Source of the DNA: Cladocopium goreaui
Lineage: Eukaryota > Sar > Dinophyceae > Suessiales > Symbiodiniaceae
Direction of reading: 5' to 3'
Length of the DNA: 64,000 nucleotides
Assembly: GCA_947184155.2 (NCBI GenBank)
Contig: CAMXCT020001645.1
Coordinates: 62,001-126,000 of the forward strand
Under the pieces are notes generated by a model that did not search any database, had not been told where the DNA came from, and saw only the letters and a list, made by a program, of their open reading frames with translations. A program made the translations under genes and the position numbers. This document shows, in pieces, positions 21,815-31,600 of the stretch (position 1 is its first letter; each line of letters begins with the position of its first letter).

Positions 21815-22410
21815 CAAGAATGTCAGAAAAGATGTCAGATAGAATGTCAGAAGATATGTCAGATAGAATGTCAGAAGATATGCCAGACAGAATGTCAGAA
21901 GATATGCCAGAAAGAATGTCAGAAGATATGCCAGATAGAATGTCAGAAGATATGCCAGATAAAATGCCATGAGATATGCCAGATAGAATGCCAGAAGATA
22001 TGCCAGATAGAATGCCAGAAGATATACCAGACAGAATGTCAGAAGATATGCCAGATAGAATGCCAGAAGATATGCCAGATAGAATGCCAGAAGATTTGCC
22101 AGATAGAATGCCAGAAGATAGAATGCCAGAAAATATGCCAGAAGATATGCCAGATAGATATGCCAGAAGAAATGCCAGAAGATATGCCAGATAGAATGCC
22201 AGAAGATATGTCAGAATATATGCCAGAAAGATATGCCAGATAGAATGCCAGATAGAATGCCAGAAGATATGTCAGATAGAATGCCAGAAGATATGCCAGA
22301 TAGAATGCCAGAAGATTTGCCAGATAGAATGCCAGAAGATATGCTAGACAGAATGCCAAATAGAATGTCAGAAGATATGTCAGATAGAATGCCAGAAGAT
22401 TTGCCAGTAA
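21815..22410. repeat. 24-bp tandem repeat, ~25 copies
   Basis: Unit 'gatatgccagatagaatgcc' plus 'agaa'. Since 24 is divisible by 3, several frames stay open (MPDRMPED repeated in one), which does not show coding. Confidence 0.93.
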
Positions 22411-22550
22411 GAAAATGTATAAATGTCATGGTGGGGATCACACGAAGTAAAGTAATTTTATTTTCCCATATATTGGGAAAAATAATACCAACTGACTAAT
22501 ATTTTTCAGAGGGGTTGAAACCACCAACCAGATATGTATTGTATTAATAA

Positions 22551-22646
22551 CCCATAGGATCCATGTATGCTATATATGGTAACATGGATCCCATCAATAT
22601 ACCCCATTCATGTTAGCATATATACCAGCACCATGGATCCTATGGG
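22551..22646. mobile_element. MITE-E copy
   Basis: CCCATAGGATCCATG and CATGGATCCTATGGG ends. Confidence 0.85.
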
Positions 22647-22670
22647 TAATGGAAAAATGATGTACTAAAT

Positions 22671-22770
22671 TCAATGGATTGGTTTAAGGGAAAATTTACA
22701 GGAAAACCCCATGATCTTCATGGGAAAATAACTCTGGTTTCCTGTAAAAAATCCCTTAAACCAATCCAAT
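22671..22770. mobile_element. MITE-D copy
   Basis: Fold-back: 'caatggattggtttaaggg' and 'cccttaaaccaatcca' ends, arms 'tttacaggaaa' and 'tttcctgtaaa'. It abuts a half MITE-A (22771-22834). Confidence 0.8.
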
Positions 22771-22834
22771 CATAGTGAATTTTCCCATTAATCATGGTGA
22801 TTTTCCATAGCTATGTTAATTTACCAGAGGGTAT
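22771..22834. mobile_element. MITE-A right half
   Basis: Loop and right arm ending CCAGAGGGTA; the left half is replaced by MITE-D. Confidence 0.7.
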
Positions 22835-22912
22835 TATTATGTATTGTATAATAATGGAAAAATGATGTACTAAATGTTGGTCGAATTTGACTTGGCGCTG
22901 TCCGAGGCTTAG

Positions 22913-23049
22913 TGGCTCGCAATGACGGCGCCACCAACGGCGCCGGTGCCGTGGTCACCGTGTCTCGGGGCTCGGTGCGGCTGGTGTCCAGCGGTGGCGC
23001 CGGCGGCACAAGCGGCACAAGCGGTGCCGGCAAGGAACGTAGGGTGGAG
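22913..23049 (+). CDS. candidate exon, strong
   Basis: Acceptor cgaggcttag, donor GTGGAG|gtgagg, phase 1 to 0, 45 full codons. Begins ARNDGATNGAGAVVTVSRGS, then SVRLVSSGGAGGTSGTSGAG and KERRVE. Gly/Ala/Thr-rich, likely disordered. Phase-compatible on both sides. Confidence 0.6.
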
Positions 23050-23170
23050 GTGAGGGGATGGGATGGGTTGAAGGGAAAACCATAGGAAAACCATGGGGAA
23101 AATGGGAAAACCATAGGAAAACCATGGGAAAATGGGAAAACCATAGGAAAACCATAGGAAAATGGAGGTT

Positions 23171-23284
23171 TACCCTCTGGTAAACATACTAACATAACTA
23201 TGGAAAGATCCACCATGCTATTAATGGGAAAATCAACTATTTCTATGGCCATTTTCAATAGCTATGTTAAATTACCAGAGGGTA
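23171..23284. mobile_element. MITE-A copy
   Basis: TACCCTCTGG to CCAGAGGGTA, with the same internal variants as 4318-4431. Confidence 0.85.
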
Positions 23285-23324
23285 CTGTACTTGGAAGATC
23301 TTGGAACCCCTGTTGGTTGACGAT
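23285..23324. repeat. flank shared with 4432-4471
   Basis: 'cttggaagatcttggaaccc' and 'ctgttggttgacgat' follow the MITE-A copy at both places. Confidence 0.85.
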
Positions 23325-23989
23325 TATATATGCGACTTCGCAGGGATTTTAACTTTGAAAATATGGGGATTTAAGTGGATACAATCCACTTTGTAACTGG
23401 TTTGCAACTGGGATTATAACCCACATATAAATGGGATAAACTATGATAAACTCACAGTGAATAGCTACTTTTTCTATCACGAGCGGGCTTTTAGCCACAG
23501 CCGCGATCACTGGGATGATCCTCCAAGTAGATGAACTAAGGTTGGAGCTTGGTTGATCTGCAAGAATCAGGATTAAAGGCACCCCTTAAATGGCATCCCT
23601 TTTAAAGAATCCAGGTCCAGGACTCCGGGGAACTTCAAGGGAAGATCTTGACCAACAACGACTTGAGTATAACAACAGTCAGGGTTCAACTGGCAGTAGA
23701 CTGGGTGATTTAGGTGGGCAAGTGATTGGGGAATGGCTGGTTGGATGCTTGGTAGGAGGATCGGATATCCCTGAATATCTCAGTCATGTCTGTGATTGGC
23801 TCATAGCCCACGTGTATCCACTTGTCACTTGTAAGCCACTTAACCACTTAGAACCGGTGCTTCAAACCCAGTTGTTCACCATTTGGGTGTGTCTGATAAT
23901 TAAGATGTTGCAGGTTGAGCCTGAGGCAGAGGATAGTTGTCTAATTTTTGAGGGGGTTGTTAAGCAGAAACTGGGTGTATGTCTATGTA

Positions 23990-24152
23990 TGTATATATAT
24001 ATTATGTAATGTGTACATATATATATATACACATTATATATATATACACATTATATATATATATATACACACACATTATATATATACATATATATATGTA
24101 CACATTATATATATATACATATATATATATATATTTATTTATTTATTTACTC
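23990..24152. repeat. TATA/CACA microsatellite
   Basis: Alternating (ta)n and acac runs ending in (ttta)n; much of it is self-complementary. Confidence 0.9.
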
Positions 24153-24766
24153 CAATCCAATATCGGAGATGCTGATATTTGCACCATCTTGCACCATATT
24201 TCTGTGGTTTTGTATATGCGTTCGGGTAGTGGGAAGCCAAAAACTGCTTGATCTTGGGACCGTAAATTTGCGAGCCAAGAGAAGTCAGCACAAGATATAA
24301 GAATGGGCAACCAATAGCCAACAAGACCACAATTTTGAACCCATACTGAGATACCAAAATTATGCCAATGTATTTGGCAATCTATAGCGACGTTACAGCA
24401 ACCTCACAATAAATACTGTTTAGGGGGGAATCCCAACATGGCTGTATATGTGTGAATTAGAAGTGAACACGTACGAATCAAACCATACTTAAATGGAAAA
24501 AACACATGTTTTCCTGCAAGATGTTTGCATCAATCAATCCAATGATTTTAAGTTCAGGAGTTTTGCATCAATGGGTTTTGCATCATCAAATCAAGGTGGT
24601 GTTTTTCGTTATCAACTGATTATTGAATCCAACGATCCTAGCTTAAACCCATCTCCCCAATATTCAGCAACCCCATTCTACACATTCTATGGTCCCAGGA
24701 ATGTGTGATTTCATCCCCTACTTCTTACCAGGGTTTTTGGTGGTTTTTGTTGGGGGAGTCGGCCAG

Positions 24767-24805
24767 GTTGAGAAGAAGAAAGCTGCACCAGAGGTGATCA
24801 AAAAG
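24767..24805 (+). CDS. candidate exon
   Basis: Acceptor gtcggccag, donor AAAAAG|gtaggg, phase 0 to 0. Reads VEKKKAAPEVIKK. Confidence 0.5.
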
Positions 24806-25491
24806 GTAGGGGGCTCATCGGGGCTTGATCAAGATGTGTGAGGAAGATTGATATGGCCACAAAAAGCCTACTGTAAGTAACGATGGAGTTAGAGGAAAAA
24901 CGCCAAACATGAACCACCTGAGTCTCAACAATCAGAGGGAACTAGAACTCCACTGCTTAAAGCAGCTTTCTAGGTGTGATTGATTGGGAGAAAAGCTATA
25001 TTCAATCACATTCATCATGAATGTTGTATGTGTTCCCCTTTTGTGAAACCACCAAGCAACATGCTCGGACCCAACGTATTGGTTTGGTTTGTCAATTTGG
25101 AAGCTGCCTTTGTTGATGGGTAGATCGATGACTCCCATGGCCATCCAGTTTCACCTCACTATGTTATGGTTCGTTCAGCAGAAATCAACTCTACAAATAT
25201 GTGTAGATTTGTAATATGATTTCCCCCTGTTCACATCAATGTCTAGGATATTTGGGGCTTCAATCCCGTCTCCCTAATATTAGACACCCCATAGAAACCA
25301 TGGGGATGCACACACAATTGGAACCATCTAAGGGGTGCTTAGTATTAGACCACGATATTCACAAAATTCAGCAATCACAAGACATTTTTGATATATTCAA
25401 CCACAAAATTCAGCAATCACCATGTTTTTGATTGGTGTCTTATGGTTACCTAAGCATTTTCACCGATTTTCACCGAAACATGTCCACCCAG

Positions 25492-25555
25492 GTCAAAGCT
25501 CCAAGACCCATCTCCTCAGAGGCCCTAAAGAAAGCTGTTCCCCTGTGGAAAACTG
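25492..25555 (+). CDS. candidate exon
   Basis: Acceptor tccacccag, donor ACTG|gtggaa, phase 0 to 1. Reads VKAPRPISSEALKKAVPLWK then T. An earlier GC donor (CAGAG|gcccta) would keep phase 0 for the next exon. Confidence 0.45.
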
Positions 25556-25842
25556 GTGGAATTGAACCGTTTGGAAAATGAACATGGATGAAAACACATG
25601 GAAGATGTACTTAGATGAATTCGCTGTTAAACATGCTGGTTTTCCGTAGCTGTTGGTTTACTAGTGGCTAACCAACCCTCAAAATGATCAACGGATTGAT
25701 TTGAAGATGTTCAAATTTGCTCAAATGGTGTTTTATTAGTGGAAATCAGATAAATAACATCAAACATACATCATATAAAACAACATAAAACAACCAACCC
25801 CCAAATCCGTTCCAAAACATCATGAAACATCCGTGGTACCAG

Positions 25843-25905
25843 GCTAGGCCGGCGACGCCGGCCACGCCCCCGCCCCGTGGACGGACGGTGCTCTTGCCTC
25901 GACAG
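25843..25905 (+). CDS. candidate exon with GC donor
   Basis: Acceptor gtaccag, donor GACAG|gcgtcg (GC type), phase 0 to 0, 21 codons beginning ARPATPATPPPRGRTVLLPR. Very GC-rich island. Confidence 0.5.
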
Positions 25906-26676
25906 GCGTCGGTGGTTGATGGCCACTCATCTTGCTCATTCCGTAAAATATGTGGCGTTGTGATATAGTACAATAGTATATAATAGTAAGTTTTCTATAC
26001 ATTTCAATTCTCATGAGTCAATGAGTCATAATTTCATAATACATAGTAATTATTTCTACACATGTCAATTCTCATTAGTCATATATGGAAATAGTCATTT
26101 TGTTATACTCATGGTTGTTCATAATCATATGACAGACAGATCATCAAGAATTAGTAATCCATTCGGCGAATGGTGAACAAACTCTGCACAGCATGAAATA
26201 GTACCATCAATCGATCAATTCCGATCTGCAGTAACCCCAACAAGTCGCATGTGTTGCAGTTGATTAAATTCGACACTAAAATATCAGTGTTTTCATTTTT
26301 GCAAAGAATCAGTTGCCAGGAGAGAAAAAGTGATATTTGTCGAACAAACATGTTTTTCCAGAAAGAGGATAGTTGGGGGTTTGTTTCTGCACATCAGTAT
26401 GGGTCACACAATTTCACTCCAATCATTTCACCCTTAGATTTGATTCACAAGAATTGCCCCCTTAAAAATCATGATTTAGTGAAACAATCACCAGAATTTA
26501 TTGTTCTTTGGGTTTGAAGCACAGTGTTTGACAGTGTTTTTTTTCCGGCTACATCACCATTCTTCCGCATTATTTTTGGTTCAACAACCATTTTCTGATG
26601 AAATCATGCTATATACCGGCGGTATATTTTTTTTTTATGTTGCTTATCATGTTTTCTCCTGGCGTCGTGGTTGCAG

Positions 26677-26710
26677 GCGGAAGAGTCAAAGGCCTCGGTG
26701 GAGTCACGTG
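26677..26710 (+). CDS. candidate exon
   Basis: Acceptor gtggttgcag, donor CACGTG|gtaatg, phase 0 to 1. Reads AEESKASVESR. Confidence 0.5.
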
Positions 26711-27157
26711 GTAATGATGATGTCGGATGGTGGAAGTATCACCATATATGTTCATATATCATATGGATATCATATGGTTACCATGACAATGAAGGGGATA
26801 TTCCTAATATGGTTATACCTAATATGGACTCATATTATATATCATCGTTAATATGCTATAAATGAAGCCATGATGATTAGACTATGCTTGTAAATTGGAG
26901 GTTTCCGTCTTGTTATGGGGGTACCAAATCATCCAGTCGTCATGGATGAGCATTGAAATGTATTGAAACAACCCTGGTGACTTGGGGATCCCCCATTTGA
27001 AGAAACCGCCAATTGGGTTTTACAAGCAAGGTACAACGAGAAGAACATCACCCAGTCACTAAATCCCTCAAATTTGCTCTGGGGAGTTTTTGGTGACGTT
27101 TATTTGCAGCAACCCAAATAAAAGGGAATCAAAATAACAAATCATATGCAAAACTAG

Positions 27158-27265
27158 CTGGTTGGTGGTTTGGAACATGAATTTTATGACTTTCCATATT
27201 AATTGGGAATGTCATCATCCCAACTGACGAACTCCATCATTTTTTAGAGGGGTACCACCAACCAG
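27158..27265. mobile_element. MITE-B copy
   Basis: CTGGTTGGTGGTTT and ACCACCAACCAG ends; no clear target duplication. Confidence 0.8.
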
Positions 27266-27660
27266 ATTATTATGAATCATCATTAACCATAATATATTAA
27301 CCATATATTATATAACCTACTAACCATATAGTAACCGATTGTTTGATAACCACATTAATATAGATAATATTGTCATTCAAAGACATGGGGCCCATGTGGA
27401 TGTGGAACATGGCCATCCCGCGGCGCTTGGCATGGCCATTTTGGGGTTCCACATGGGGTGTTTTTGGGGTGTACATGATCGGAGGTTTCACCAGCAGAAA
27501 TGATACTTTACCCCAAAAAACTGAGAATTATATGGCAATGAACCTGGATATCATATATATATATATAGATATATCATATATCATCCTGGTATAATATAAC
27601 CTATGTGAGATAGGATTTTTTCATGAAATTGAACTGACATGGTTTGTTTTTTTTTTACAG

Positions 27661-27714
27661 GTGCCATGTTCAGAAGACGCGAGATCTGGGCCGAGGCTTC
27701 GACCCTACCACAAG
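27661..27714 (+). CDS. candidate exon, strong acceptor
   Basis: A (T)9-ACAG acceptor is the best in the window; donor CACAAG|gtcgcc, phase 1 to 1. Reads AMFRRREIWAEASTLPQ. A longer phase-0 reading to 27742 (VPCSEDARSGPRLRPYHKVA) also exists. The end phase fits the exon at 37543, beyond the Copia element. Confidence 0.55.
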
Positions 27715-27764
27715 GTCGCCGTGTCTGAAAACCCTTCCCAGGTGGATGTAAGAAGAACATGCTA

Positions 27765-27802
27765 AGTTGGTTTATAACTCCAATAACTATGGTTTGTAGG
27801 TG

Positions 27803-27833
<31 letters not shown>

Positions 27834-27886
27834 CACATACATATATATATATACATATATACATATATATATATACACATATATAC

Positions 27887-27919
<33 letters not shown>

Positions 27920-28018
27920 CATATATATATACATATATATATACATATCACGATATATCTATAGTTAATGGGCTTATAACCAATTTATATCAATTTATAA
28001 CTGCGGGCACCACCCTGG
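27765..28018. mobile_element. MITE-G relative expanded by AT/AC microsatellite
   Basis: Left 'taagttggtttataactcc' and right 'ttataaccaatttat'/'caccaccctg' match MITE-G arms. The centre (27800-27955) is a long tatatataca microsatellite. Confidence 0.5.
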
Positions 28019-28300
28019 ATGAAGTATATTATGAGGAAAATGACCAAATCAGTAGCAACGGTCTCAAGTTTTGACCATGACATCGCTATACATGAAGTTT
28101 TTTGTAATGGGAACCACACCCTTTTTTGGGTTTCAGGGTAGTGAATGATTTGAGATTTCATCCAGATGTTTAATAACGGAGTCAATGTTACAATATTGAT
28201 CCATGGATTGAATAGTCTAAGCAACAGGTGTACAATTACATACAATTACAATATCTATGCACCTTAATAAGCATATTTATACATGAATATATATTTATAT

Positions 28301-28386
28301 GGGTGGTGGTTTGGAACATTTTTTATGTTTCCATATATTGGGAAGAATCATCCAATTTGACTAATATTTTTCAGAGGGGTTGAAAC
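28301..28386. mobile_element. MITE-B, left part split by Copia
   Basis: Family B from gggtggtggtttgg to ggggttgaaac, flanked by ATAT. The rest resumes at 37450. Confidence 0.85.
28382..28386. repeat. Copia target duplication, left
   Basis: GAAAC, repeated at 37450-37454; 5 bp is the usual Copia length. Confidence 0.93.
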
Positions 28387-28636
28387 TGCAGATTCCCCTA
28401 ACATGTAGTAACCAGCACCCAGGGTTGACATGCCCCTGCTGCAAGGATGACACGCACAAGGACCTTTGGCTCAAGCCGTTTTGCCTCAAAAAAGGAAGCG
28501 CTGAGCTGCGTGAGAGGTGGGAGCCCAGGCCGTGGGTTTGAGGAGAACCCCCAAAGCGGTTTTGGGATTGAGACCTGGCACTGAGCCGGGAGGAACCAAT
28601 ACCCCCATTAGCCTGTGTAGGGTTGGTGGGCGAATA
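28387..28636 (+). repeat. Copia 5' LTR
   Basis: Starts TGCAGATTCCCC, ends GGGCGAATA. It pairs with 37200-37449. The ends are TG and TA rather than TG and CA. Confidence 0.95.
28465..28475 (+). promoter_or_regulatory. spliced-leader relic in 5' LTR
   Basis: TTTGGCTCAAG matches the last 11 nt of the dinoflagellate spliced leader. The 3' LTR has TTTGTGCATAG at the same place, so five adjacent bases differ. In the 3' LTR the AG just before CCGTTTTG would be the trans-splice acceptor. Confidence 0.7.
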
Positions 28637-28648
28637 GGTTACGAGCCC
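28637..28648 (+). promoter_or_regulatory. possible primer-binding site
   Basis: GGTTACGAGCCC directly after the 5' LTR is complementary to GGGCTCGTAACC. That is one base from the anticodon arm of initiator tRNA-Met (GGGCTCATAACC), as in copia-type internal (half-tRNA) priming. It does not match a tRNA 3' end. Confidence 0.4.
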
Positions 28649-28659
28649 AACCTGACGCC

Positions 28660-31600
28660 ATGGATGTACGGAGAAGGAGATCGGAGCCCCAACCTGCTGA
28701 GGGTGCTGAAGGGCCCGATCATGGATCCCAAGAGGGAGCCGATTCCAAAGCCCGCGAAGGTGATGGAAGAAGACTGATGGCGATTGAAGACGCCGCTGAT
28801 GCTGCCCGAAAAGGTGAAGCCAAGGAGGACGCCCAGACGGGAGCAAGATTGAAAGATTTCCCAAAGGGTGAAGCCAAGGAGGACGCCCAGCTGGGAGTAA
28901 GAACCGCTGCCCGAACCGGTGAAGCCAAGGAAGACGCCCAGACGGGAGCAAGACCAAAAGATTTCCCGGGTGAAGCCACAGAGGACGCCCAAAAGGGAGT
29001 TGATGAAGGAGCCTCGAGGACGACAGAAGCCCCGAGGACTGGCGGGAGTGTGGTGCCAAATGGAGGAGAGGGTGTTGTGGGTGGGGAGACGCCAGGGAGG
29101 TCGTTTTTCACACCAACGGCAAGGGGAGGGAAGGTCACAGAGACCCCCAAAGAAGTAGCAGTCATGGGACCAAGGGGGAAGCCTCAGTCCTTTGGGCCGC
29201 TGTTCACCCCTGAGCAAGCAGCCAAGATGGATGCGCTGCGAGCCCAAGCCCCACTTCTGGACACAGCACGGGCCAGAAGAGAATGTGAAGAGGCTGCAAG
29301 GCCGAAGTTCCTGGAGGACGCACAGAGCATCCCCAGGGTTGAGAAGTTCCTGGAGGACGCACAGAGCATCCCCAGGGTTGAGGAGATGAAGTCCTACGAG
29401 CGAGAACTCGATAGGATGAATGGCTTCATGGATGATGTGAAGCTTCGAATGGCAGAGCAGCAGGAAGAGAAGACCTTGCTGCAGAAGATGTTGATGGAGA
29501 CCGCTGAGAACGAAGCTCACTGGCGCTCAGAGAACGCCGAGCTTCGCAGGGTGGTTGAAGACTTGAGGAGGCTGAGACCCCCAGAAGATGAAAGGAGGCT
29601 GAGACCCCCAACTGAGGGAAGAAGGCCGACGCCCCCACCAGGAGTTGATGTTGAGGACAGGTGGATGAAGACACCGTGTCCGCCCCATGAGATCGCCATC
29701 CACACGCCGCCTTCACCCCCGGAAGATCCCTTCGCCACGCCAGAGGAGCCCAGAAGTGAGGAGGTCAAGACCGGAGGCAGAGATGGAGGAGCGGGTGGTG
29801 GAATTAAGGAAGAGGAAAGAGAGATGTCCATGAAGGCACTCTTGGCAATGATGAGGAACATGCAGGAGATTCAGAAGAGGATGCTCGAGAGAGAGCTGAA
29901 GGATAAGGATGAGGAGAAGGGATTGGCAGGAGGTGTGGAATGGGTGCGGGGACAGCCAGAACTGCCTCGTCTCCCACCATGGCATCATGTCAATGCCCCC
30001 ATTGACCTGAATGACTGGCTGTCGTTGGTGGACCCCGTGATGTCAGACCTCACAGCGACGAGCCAGAAGTGGTGGCAGCTGCTGGTCCAAGAAGCCCAGG
30101 CATGGTATGCCACCCACCAACAGATGTCCCCGATGGAAAGGATCCATCATGAAGCCCTTCCCAGCAAAGAGCTGGAAGACCCAAGATGGACGCGGCTTGA
30201 GCGCCGTGCAAGTATGATGATGCTGCAGGCGGTGCCAGAGGCACAACGTGAGGAGCTGGTGAGCGCCAAACGCCTGACAGCGATGAAGGTGTTGTGTCAC
30301 CTGCTGGTGACATATCAGCCAGGAGGATTGGCTGAGAAGGAAGTCATCCTCTCCAATCTGGAGAACCCGCCTGAAGCACAGACGGTGCCAGACGCACTGC
30401 AAGGGCTCCGGAAGTGGATGAGATGGAGAAGAAGAGCAGGTGAGTTGGCTGTGTCCGAGCCGGACCCGTTCATCTTGCTAAAGGGGCTTGGCAAGGTGGT
30501 CAAGAAGAGCCTCGAGATGAACAAGGAGCTGAGCTTCAGAGTGAGCCTGGCAAGGAACAACCTTCAGGTTGACAGCAACCCAACTTCCAAGTCGGTTGGT
30601 GCATTTGCAACGCACCTGATGGCCGAGTTAGAGCAGATAGCACACCTTGACCCCCACACCGGCATGCCTAAGAAGGCAACCCCCCCGAGAGAGCAGAACC
30701 CCCTGAAGCAGGAGCCCAGGCTGAAGAAGCTCGAAGGGAAGGAGGCTGGTGGAGGATACAAAGGAGATGGGAAAGGCAAGGATGCCAGACCCGGAGACGT
30801 TTGCCGTTTCTTCCTGACGGAACACGGCTGTAAGAAGGGCAAAGATTGCCAATGGCAGCACCAGGTTGATGACCAGAAGAGGTGCTGGAACTGCGGTGGA
30901 AAGGACCACTTTGCAGACAAGTGCCCAAGACCTTCGTTCAGAAACCCCGAAGGGCAGAAGGAGTCCAAGGGTGAAGGAAAGGGTGCACGAAGCTTGAAGA
31001 AGAAAGATGAAGATTCCCCAGATGGGAAGAAAGAGAAAGAAGAAGAGAAGCCAAAGAGAGAAGATCAAGATGCCGAGAATGGCAAAGGACAGGTGATCAA
31101 GGAGTTGATGGAAGAAGCCAACAGGATGCTCAGAAAGATCACCAAAGAAGCAGACAGCAACAAGGAGACGAAGATTGACCAGCTCCAGAAGCAGCTGGAT
31201 GAGCTGAAGTCCGTCAAGGTCCTCAGACTGGCAAGGCTTCAAGAAGGAGGTGCCAGAGGCCTCTTGGACTCAGGCGCAACTCACCCATTGAGGGGGAGGC
31301 GCGAAGGAGAGAAGATGAAGGGCTACAAGGAGGTGACAGTCTCCCTAGCCGGAGGAAAGGAGGCCACACTCCATGTGACCAAGGAAGGCATCATGGTGGC
31401 CAAGAACCCAGGCACAGAGCCAATCGTGCCAATGGGAATGGTGGTAGATCTTCTGGGATGTAGGGTTTCCTGGGATGAAGATGAAGTCTGTGTGACACAT
31501 CCCAAGAAAGGGAAACTGGAGGTGGTTCTTCGTGGAGGATGCCCTGAAGTTTCAAGAGACGACGCCCTGATGCTCATCGAGGAGATCGAGGAGAAGGTCC

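Larger units (their letters stand above)
21408..22531. mobile_element. MITE-B copy carrying ~1 kb of tandem repeats
   Basis: Perfect family B ends (CTGGTTGGTGGTTT, AAACCACCAACCAG) and a 4-bp duplication ATAT at 21404-21407 and 22532-22535. Between the family B head and tail sit a CTC-rich microsatellite, a 40-bp repeat and a 24-bp repeat. Confidence 0.85.

Noticed and set aside
21348..22499. Frames of up to 256 codons over the MITE-B cargo
   Set aside because: Repeat units of 3, 24 and 40 bp keep frames open in several registers; the peptides are simple repeats.
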